The translations under genes were made by a program, and so were the position numbers. A stretch of 20,600 bases of DNA. Source: SIG603 sp964370635 (GTDB taxonomy: Bacteria; Bacillota; Clostridia; Oscillospirales; Acutalibacteraceae). The notes beneath the pieces were generated by a model. That model made no database searches. It was not told where the DNA came from and saw only the letters and a list, made by a program, of their open reading frames with translations. Shown here one piece after another: positions 16,017 through 20,600 of this stretch; position 1 is the stretch's first letter, and each line of letters begins with the position of its first letter. The DNA is taken from NCBI GenBank assembly GCA_964370635.1, contig CAYJJU010000029.1, positions 1-20,600 on the forward strand, written 5' to 3'.

Positions 16017-17462
16017 TTAAGCTAAGCTTGATAAATTTTGCACTAGGTCTGTCGACGAACTTGCGGCTATTGATGTTGCAAAAAGCACGTCTTGTGCCGA
16101 AACATCAGAAACTAGCTGTGCTAAAGTTCCTGCAGAATAATATCTGTAATCAACTATATATAAGTTCTCGTAATTTTGTGAAATAAACGGCGCAAGAGTT
16201 GTCATGTTAGAATCGCCGACTATTACACAGGTCTTACCATTTTCGTTTGAGCTGTTTTTAATGTATCCCAAATCATTGCTTCCGCCTAAATAAACTTGGT
16301 ACTTGCTTCTAGATTCAAGACTGCTTACATCGGGGAACATTTCTGCCTCTGTAAGGTCTGATAAACTTGTGCCGGTACTAAAAGTAAGGCTTGGCGATGG
16401 TACATAAACCTCTATGGTTTCAGGCTCTTCAATGTTTGAATGGAGTGAAAAGTGATAGTTATACCCTAAAAATCCTTCGACTTCCAGTTCGGAATACGAT
16501 GCAAGCGCAAAGTTATCTAAATCTTTTTTATAACACCATTCGTTATAGGCATAATATGCCGCAAGGCCTGTCCACTTGTTCTCTGTTTTGTAATAAAGCT
16601 TTTCGTCACAGTGGGCTTTTAGTATTCTGTATATTTCGATATTCTCTATTCGCTCGTCTGCACCACTGTAGATGTATTGTATCGACTTTTCTTGGTCAGA
16701 GGTTACATCCGCATAGTAATTTAAAAAGTCTAAAGGAAGCATGATGTCCATGGAGTTTGGAATCATCATTTGATACACATTTACATCCTCAGGGATATCG
16801 CTTGTGACGTCGTTTATTGCATCTACATATGAGTCTGCTATAGTTTCATTGAATTTATAAATATCAAAAGAACCGTCTCCAACTATGAACATATGCTGAT
16901 ATACCACAGGCTCTAAGCCCTCTACACTCGATTCGTTTGCGCCTTGAGGTATAGGCGTTGTCCTAGGCTCTGCAGTAGGAACTATTGTAGGTGCAGGCGT
17001 CGGTGTTGGATGAGCCTCGGTTTCGCCACCGCCGGCAAGCGAGAACAGGGCTTGAAGACCTGTTATTAACAAGGCAATGATTATTACTCCGACTACGCCT
17101 AAAATTATTACAGGGATTATGTTAGGCTTTCTCCTCCTCCTTCTCACGGGTCTTCTCTGAGGATTTGGCCTAGGCGCCGTGCCATGTCTTGTAGCCCCTG
17201 CCCTTGTCGCACTCTGTCTAGAAGATGAAGGATTTCTGGGTCTTGCCACCCTTGTGCTGGGGTCAGCGGTTCTTCTTGCGCCTGTGTTATGTGCCGATGT
17301 CGCCTGTGTATCGTTTCCGCCGAAAGTGTTTTCTAAATTTTTATAGTCATATTTTGGCTGTGAAATATTATTTCCCAAATTTAAGTTCGGATCAGAATAA
17401 ACATCTGAAAAGCCGGAGTTTCTATCTGAATTGCCGTTTGGCCTGTAATTGTCTGAACTCAT
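16017..17462 (-). CDS. Membrane-anchored DHHW/AlgX-like (SGNH-type) protein with degenerate motif
   Basis: This 481-residue protein has a disordered N-terminus of about 112 residues, rich in Asn/Ser and then Arg/Pro, one TM helix (about 115-137), a Pro/Thr linker (about 148-172) and an outer domain (about 185-481), so the topology is inside-to-outside. The outer domain has the layout of the DHHW/AlgX group: YYKTENKW-TGLAAYYAY (290-306) where relatives have a DHHW motif, then VIVGDSN (413-419) with the SGNH serine, and IVDYRYY (436-442). At DHHW the sequence is ENKW (294-297), losing both Asp and His, so O-acetyl transfer or hydrolysis is doubtful. A role at the envelope is inferred. The start is the ATG at 17462 after AAAGGGGG; an ATG 36 nt upstream lacks a site. 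Confidence 0.75.
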   Translation of the reverse strand: MSSDNYRPNGNSDRNSGFSDVYSDPNLNLGNNISQPKYDYKNLENTFGGNDTQATSAHNTGARRTADPSTRVARPRNPSSSRQSATRAGATRHGTAPRPNPQRRPVRRRRRKPNIIPVIILGVVGVIIIALLITGLQALFSLAGGGETEAHPTPTPAPTIVPTAEPRTTPIPQGANESSVEGLEPVVYQHMFIVGDGSFDIYKFNETIADSYVDAINDVTSDIPEDVNVYQMMIPNSMDIMLPLDFLNYYADVTSDQEKSIQYIYSGADERIENIEIYRILKAHCDEKLYYKTENKWTGLAAYYAYNEWCYKKDLDNFALASYSELEVEGFLGYNYHFSLHSNIEEPETIEVYVPSPSLTFSTGTSLSDLTEAEMFPDVSSLESRSKYQVYLGGSNDLGYIKNSSNENGKTCVIVGDSNMTTLAPFISQNYENLYIVDYRYYSAGTLAQLVSDVSAQDVLFATSIAASSSTDLVQNLSSLA

Positions 17463-17552
17463 TTGTTGTCCCCCTTTCAAATTAAAATACGCAATCACTA
17501 TATTTAGTATATAAATTGAATATATAGCTTCAAAATTCGTATATTTATATAT

Positions 17553-17581
17553 ATTTTATTGTAAATACAAAATCATGTCAA
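17553..17581 (-). promoter_or_regulatory. Sigma-A promoter of the DHHW-like gene
   Basis: On the minus strand TTGACA (17576-17581) is followed after 17 bases by TAAAAT (17553-17558). The leader is about 85 nt and A/T-rich. Between this promoter and the 5S terminator (17582-17710) I see only A/T-rich sequence. Confidence 0.85.
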
Positions 17582-17710
17582 GTAAATTTATAAAAAAGTT
17601 AGCCTAATTTATCAAAAAAATGCTAAGCTTGTATATTTTTGTAGAATCTGACAAAAGCTCGCTTAATTTATTGTGCTCATACCCAATAGCTCTATACCAA
17701 AAAATAAACA

Positions 17711-17740
17711 AAAAAAACAGCGACTGCTTTCGCAATCGCT
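17711..17740 (-). terminator. Rho-independent terminator of the 5S rRNA transcript
   Basis: On the minus strand AGCGATTGC-GAAA-GCAGTCGCT forms a 9-bp stem (one G-U pair) with a GNRA loop, followed after one base by seven Ts (17711-17717 read as As on the plus strand). It lies 5 nt downstream of the 5S 3' end. Confidence 0.9.
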
Positions 17741-17745
17741 TTGTG

Positions 17746-17794
17746 TTGGCAAAACTTATTGTCCCGGGCCGCTGCCAGCCAAGTATCGTCAGCA
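17746..17794 (-). rRNA. 5S ribosomal RNA, 3' fragment cut by assembly gap
   Basis: These 49 bases equal the 3' part of the complete 5S genes at 17901-18013 and 18156-18268 and run into the N gap. The terminator follows directly. This may not be a separate gene: see the 55-nt identity of the gap edges. Confidence 0.85.
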
Positions 17795-17894
17795 NNNNNN
17801 NNNNNNNNNNNNNNNNNNNNNNNNNNNNNNNNNNNNNNNNNNNNNNNNNNNNNNNNNNNNNNNNNNNNNNNNNNNNNNNNNNNNNNNNNNNNNN
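17795..17894. other. Assembly gap of 100 N
   Basis: Exactly 100 undetermined bases, the conventional size for a scaffold join of unknown length. The 55 bases before it (17740-17794) and after it (17895-17949) are identical. Confidence 0.99.
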
Positions 17895-17900
17895 TTTGTG

Positions 17901-18013
<113 letters not shown>

Positions 18014-18045
18014 CTAATTCGTCGCCGTGTTTTGACGACTAGATT

Positions 18046-18074
18046 ATAATACCACATAATATTTTGAATGTCAA
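18046..18074 (-). promoter_or_regulatory. Sigma-A promoter of the 5S gene at 17901
   Basis: On the minus strand a perfect TTGACA (18069-18074) is followed after 17 bases by TATTAT (18046-18051) with a TGG extension. The leader of about 25 nt contains GTCGTC and GGCGAC, which can pair and may assist 5' processing. Confidence 0.88.
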
Positions 18075-18121
18075 TACTTTTTTAAAAATTATTTCAAAAA
18101 ACTTTTGACAGATTTTTAAAT

Positions 18122-18145
18122 AAAACAACCACCCTATTGGGTGGC
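18122..18145 (-). terminator. Terminator of the 5S gene at 18156
   Basis: On the minus strand CCACCC-AATA-GGGTGG (18129-18144) is followed by TTGTTTTA. It begins 11 nt after the 5S 3' end and separates the two 5S units. Confidence 0.75.
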
Positions 18146-18155
18146 AATTTTGATG

Positions 18156-18268
<113 letters not shown>

Positions 18269-18304
18269 CTAATTTTTGTCGTCATGTCTTTTGGCGACTT
18301 TGAT

Positions 18305-18333
18305 ATAATAACACATCTAAAAACAAAATGCAA
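18305..18333 (-). promoter_or_regulatory. Sigma-A promoter of the 5S gene at 18156
   Basis: On the minus strand TTGCAT (18328-18333) is followed after 17 bases by TATTAT (18305-18310). It lies only 21 bp beyond the ttcA-like stop codon. The leader again contains a GTCG...CGAC pairing like the neighbouring 5S leader. Confidence 0.8.
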
Positions 18334-18353
18334 GCTTTTTTTTCAAATTTTTT

Positions 18354-19082
18354 CTATTTTTTTTCAAACTCACCCCATGCGCTTATGTTCGCCCTTTGCA
18401 TAGCTCCCAAAATTTTGGCTTTAGCATCAGGAAAATTGACCTCTAAGTCCTTTAAAAACTTTGTCATTTCCGCACGCTTTGTGACGCCGTCTGCAGGGCA
18501 TGCACTTTTAACTACAGGCAAATTTTCTCTTTTCACCAAATTTCTCACCTCGTTATCAAGGCAAAAAATCAGTGGTCTTATCATGGTTATATCTTTTCGT
18601 GATAAATAAGTCACCGGCGAAAAAGAGGAAATGCTTCCCCCATACAGCAAATTCATCATAAAAGTTTCCACCGCATCGTCATAATGATGGCCTAAGGCAA
18701 TTTTATTACAGGAAAGCTCTTTTGCCATGTCATGAAGCATACCCCTTCTCATTCGGGCGCAAAGACTACATGGATTTTTTTCTTTTCTGTCATCAAAAAT
18801 AATTTTACCCAAATCTGTTCTTCTTATTATATAGGGAATTTCAAATTCTTCACACAGTTTTTCCACTTTAGAAAAATCGGTTTCCTTATTATTAAAGCAG
18901 GGGTCTATTGTGATTGCGCACAGCTCAAACTTTTTGGGGTAATACCTTAAAAGAGAGTGAAGGGCTGCAAGCAAAAACAGGGAGTCCTTGCCACCGGACA
19001 CGCCCACGGCAATTTTATCTCCCTCATTTATCATGTCATATTTTTCAATAGCCGCACGCACACGACTCATTAATTTTTCCAT
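18354..19082 (-). CDS. TtcA-like PP-loop ATPase, probable tRNA 2-thiolation enzyme
   Basis: This 242-residue protein is of the N-type ATP pyrophosphatase family. The PP-loop SGGKDS (29-34) binds ATP. CSLC (Cys105 and Cys108) and Cys195 match the three cysteines that hold the [4Fe-4S] cluster in TtcA, which thiolates cytidine 32 of tRNA. GHHYDDAVET (131-140) is the usual conserved block. It is shorter than the E. coli enzyme (311 residues), as many clostridial relatives are, so the exact substrate is uncertain; it could act on another sulfur-transfer target. It starts at the ATG at 19082 after CGGAG. It appears to be a single-gene unit. No terminator hairpin is visible after the stop, so transcription may run into the 5S genes. 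Confidence 0.88.
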   Translation of the reverse strand: MEKLMSRVRAAIEKYDMINEGDKIAVGVSGGKDSLFLLAALHSLLRYYPKKFELCAITIDPCFNNKETDFSKVEKLCEEFEIPYIIRRTDLGKIIFDDRKEKNPCSLCARMRRGMLHDMAKELSCNKIALGHHYDDAVETFMMNLLYGGSISSFSPVTYLSRKDITMIRPLIFCLDNEVRNLVKRENLPVVKSACPADGVTKRAEMTKFLKDLEVNFPDAKAKILGAMQRANISAWGEFEKK

Positions 19083-19113
19083 TTATAAGCTCCGTTTTTT
19101 AAAATTTAAACTA

Positions 19114-19142
19114 AGGATAACAGAAAAAACACGAGAAAACAA
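19114..19142 (-). promoter_or_regulatory. Possible promoter of the TtcA-like gene
   Basis: On the minus strand TTGTTT (19137-19142) and TATCCT (19114-19119) are 17 bases apart, about 32 nt before the ATG. Both boxes are imperfect. The 290-bp stretch from 19083 to 19372 otherwise contains a short direct repeat CGAGAAAACA (19132 and 19152) and the rplM promoter. Confidence 0.45.
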
Positions 19143-19277
19143 GACTTGATGCGAGAAAACATGTGATAAATTAAAAAAGAAATATAAATTCGTTATTTAG
19201 GAAACAAGAGTATTAAAGAGTAAAAACGAGCATTAGCGAGTACGAGTGGCACAAATTAAATTAATGCCAAAAATGTG

Positions 19278-19306
19278 TTGACTTTAAGGCCAAATTGTGA
19301 TAACAT
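19278..19306 (+). promoter_or_regulatory. Sigma-A promoter of rplM-rpsI
   Basis: TTGACT (19278-19283) and TAACAT (19301-19306) are 17 bases apart, with a TG extension at 19298-19299. The leader of about 60 nt contains a small GCAA-GATT-TTGC hairpin. I recognise no ribosomal-protein autoregulatory structure in it. Confidence 0.78.
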
Positions 19307-19372
19307 CATAGAGCATTAAAAATACAAGGCAAGATTTTGCATTTGTAATAAAATTTTTTGGAGGTAAATGCT

Positions 19373-19801
19373 ATGTCCACTTATATGGCCAAAGCCGGTC
19401 AAGTTGACCGCAAATGGTATGTAATCGACGCTGCGGGTAAACCACTTGGACGTGTAGCAGCTCAAGCAGCTGTTTTACTTAGAGGTAAACACAAACCAAC
19501 TTTTACACCACATGTTGATTGCGGAGACCACGTAATAATCATCAACTGTGCAGAAACTGTTTTAACAGGTTCTAAACTAACAAAGAAATTCTACTATCGT
19601 CATACAGGGTACATCGGCCACATGAAAGCCGTAAGATATGACACACTTATGAAAACAAAACCCGAAAAAGCAATGGAGCTTGCCGTTAAAGGAATGATTC
19701 CTTCAAACACTATCGGTGCGGCCGCTTCTCTAAGACTTCGCGTATTTGCTGGGGCTGAGCACACTCATGCCGCACAATCACCCGAAGCTTACACACTTTA
19801 A
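19373..19801 (+). CDS. rplM: Large-subunit ribosomal protein L13
   Basis: This 142-residue protein is L13 (uL13), an early assembly protein of the 50S subunit. Recognisable blocks are WYVIDAAGKPLGRVA near the start, the YYRHTGYIGHMK block around 86-97, the AVKGMIPSN block and the C-terminal AEHTHAAQSPE. Length matches the family. The start is the ATG at 19373, 7 nt after GGAGGT (19360-19365); the in-frame TTG at 19358 overlaps that site. rpsI follows 16 nt later with its own AGGAGG, the conserved bacterial rplM-rpsI operon. Confidence 0.97.
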   Translation: MSTYMAKAGQVDRKWYVIDAAGKPLGRVAAQAAVLLRGKHKPTFTPHVDCGDHVIIINCAETVLTGSKLTKKFYYRHTGYIGHMKAVRYDTLMKTKPEKAMELAVKGMIPSNTIGAAASLRLRVFAGAEHTHAAQSPEAYTL

Positions 19802-19817
19802 TAGGAGGTAGCGCATT

Positions 19818-20219
19818 ATGTATGATAAAGCACCATATTTTTATGGAACAGGAAGAAGAAAAAGCTCTGTAGCAAGAGTAAGAATTTACCAAGGTACAGG
19901 CAAAGTTACAATTAACGATCGTGATATCGACGATTATTTCGGACTTGACACTTTAAAGCTAATAGTTCGCCAACCTCTAGCCCTTACACAAACAGACGAG
20001 CAATTTGACATTGTTTGCCGTGTAAATGGCGGTGGTGTTACAGGACAAGCAGGCGCTATCCGTCACGGTGTAGCAAGAGCTTTACTACAATACGACACTG
20101 AAAATCTACGTCCACAGCTTAAAAAAGCAGGTTTCTTAACTCGTGACCCAAGAATGAAAGAGAGAAAGAAATACGGTCTTAAAGCAGCTAGACGTGCACC
20201 TCAGTTCTCAAAAAGATAA
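19818..20219 (+). CDS. rpsI: Small-subunit ribosomal protein S9
   Basis: This 133-residue protein is S9 (uS9) of the 30S subunit. It has the GTGRRKSSVARVRI block at 11-24, the GGGVTGQAGAIRHGVARAL block in the middle, and the KKYGLKAARRAPQFSKR tail whose terminal Lys-Arg reaches the P-site tRNA. Length is normal. AGGAGG lies upstream of the ATG with proper spacing. Cotranscribed with rplM. The last six codons and stop region are reused in the tandem repeat that follows (20358 and 20511). Confidence 0.97.
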   Translation: MYDKAPYFYGTGRRKSSVARVRIYQGTGKVTINDRDIDDYFGLDTLKLIVRQPLALTQTDEQFDIVCRVNGGGVTGQAGAIRHGVARALLQYDTENLRPQLKKAGFLTRDPRMKERKKYGLKAARRAPQFSKR

Positions 20220-20357
20220 TTTCCCTTTTGGGTTATTTCAAATACCTCTACTTCGGTGGAGGTATTTTTTTATATAGCTGAGGTGATTTATAACAAGCAT
20301 AGCTTATTATAAGCGAGTGTAAAAATATGCCACCGGCATATTTTCTTAACCACTCTA
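20202..20357 (+). repeat. Tandem repeat unit 1 (contains the rpsI 3' end)
   Basis: The unit begins with the codons for Gln-Phe-Ser-Lys-Arg-stop of rpsI and includes a terminator and a spacer with an AAAATATGCC-ACC-GGCATATTTT hairpin (20322-20344). Units 2 and 3 begin with the same 20 bases at 20358 and 20511. The spacer and the start of unit 2 (20278-20395) are repeated exactly at 20431-20548. Confidence 0.9.
20240..20271 (+). terminator. Terminator of the rplM-rpsI operon
   Basis: AAATACCTCTAC (20240-20251) pairs with GTGGAGGTATTT (20256-20267, one G-U) around a TTCG tetraloop, followed by Ts to 20271. Confidence 0.93.
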
Positions 20358-20510
20358 CAGTTCTCAAAAAGATAATTATTTATCAAATTTATCGGAACTC
20401 TACTTTTGTGGAGTTCCGTTTTTTATTTAACTGAGGTGATTTATAACAAGCATAGCTTATTATAAGCGAGTGTAAAAATATGCCACCGGCATATTTTCTT
20501 AACCACTCTA
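20358..20510 (+). repeat. Tandem repeat unit 2
   Basis: This 153-base copy of unit 1 carries the rpsI tail codons without the gene, its own terminator (20394-20424), and a spacer identical to that of unit 1 including the GGCATATTTT hairpin (20475-20497). No start codon or ribosome binding site precedes the tail, so it is not expected to be translated. Confidence 0.9.
20394..20424 (+). terminator. Second terminator in the rpsI tail repeat
   Basis: GGAACTCTAC (20394-20403) pairs with GTGGAGTTCC (20408-20417) around TTTT and is followed by G and six Ts (20419-20424). The stem shares CTCTACTT and GTGGAG with the unit 1 terminator, but the outer pairs differ on both arms. Confidence 0.9.
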
Positions 20511-20548
20511 CAGTTCTCAAAAAGATAATTATTTATCAAATTTATCGG
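20511..20548 (+). repeat. Tandem repeat unit 3, truncated
   Basis: This copy matches unit 2 from the rpsI tail codons up to 20548 and then departs from it before the terminator. From 20549 to the window end I see no feature; the sequence may belong to another element or gene beyond the window. Confidence 0.85.
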
Positions 20549-20600
20549 GACTGTCGCATTAAGACGTTCAGTGGTGAATATGAACAATGTTATGGTGTAG

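Noticed and set aside
15494..16025. Two open frames (87 and 77 codons) in the intergenic region
   Set aside because: They run across the inverted-repeat arms and terminator hairpins, lack ribosome binding sites, and their sequences resemble no protein family.
19132..19161. Short direct repeat CGAGAAAACA upstream of the TtcA-like gene
   Set aside because: Two copies of ten bases in A-rich sequence are too little to support a regulatory site.
20278..20548. CRISPR array
   Set aside because: The repeat unit is over 150 bases, contains gene-end and terminator sequence, and has no short repeats with unique spacers.
20549..20556. GACTGTCG matching the end of the 15533-15962 element
   Set aside because: Only eight bases agree and the following bases differ, so it is likely coincidence; the window ends before it could be followed.

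Overview
The window looks like a draft-assembly segment of a low-to-moderate GC Bacillota chromosome, most likely class Clostridia. The evidence is AGGAGG-type ribosome binding sites with frequent TTG and GTG starts, sigma-A promoters with 17-bp spacers, sporulating-type S11 D,D-carboxypeptidases, a MarR plus heterodimeric ABC exporter cassette, a soluble hybrid kinase paired with a REC-HD-GYP regulator, and the rplM-rpsI pair. Genus cannot be read from the sequence. There is no prophage, CRISPR array, transposase gene or tRNA that I can see.

Layout. 1-137: copy 1 of a structured intergenic repeat (R1). 176-2248 (-): an EF-G-like translational GTPase with altered G motifs. 2530-7061 (+): an operon of a MarR regulator and two ABC exporter half-transporters, with overlapping starts, closed by a terminator. 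7202-10163 (+): two tandem paralogous D,D-carboxypeptidases; the second has its promoter inside a perfect 16-bp inverted repeat. 10512-15269 (+): a REC-HD-GYP response regulator and a 1211-residue hybrid histidine kinase (PAS-PAS-GAF-like-HisKA-HATPase-pseudoREC-REC-HPt), probably one phosphorelay controlling c-di-GMP breakdown. 15270-16016: no protein gene, but tandem hairpins, copy 2 of R1 and a ~430-bp element that folds on itself almost end to end. 16017-17462 (-): a membrane-anchored protein resembling the DHHW/AlgX-like SGNH group with a degenerate DHHW motif.

17463-18353: a 5S rRNA cluster on the minus strand: two complete 113-nt genes, each with its own sigma-A promoter, and a third 3' fragment cut by a 100-N assembly gap. 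The 55 bases on the two sides of the gap are identical, so the gap may be an assembly overlap rather than missing sequence. 18354-19082 (-): a TtcA-like PP-loop ATPase. 19373-20219 (+): rplM-rpsI. 20202-20600: a tandem repeat that reuses the last codons of rpsI and its terminator.

The most unusual items are (1) the 15533-15962 element, whose imperfect pairs are nearly all G-U wobbles on the plus strand only, which suggests a transcribed structured RNA; (2) the stand-alone tandem 5S genes; (3) the rpsI-tail/terminator tandem duplication with two differently paired terminators; and (4) the EF-G-like protein lacking the canonical NKxD motif and the catalytic switch II histidine. Everything here is from reading the sequence by eye; no search or folding program was run.
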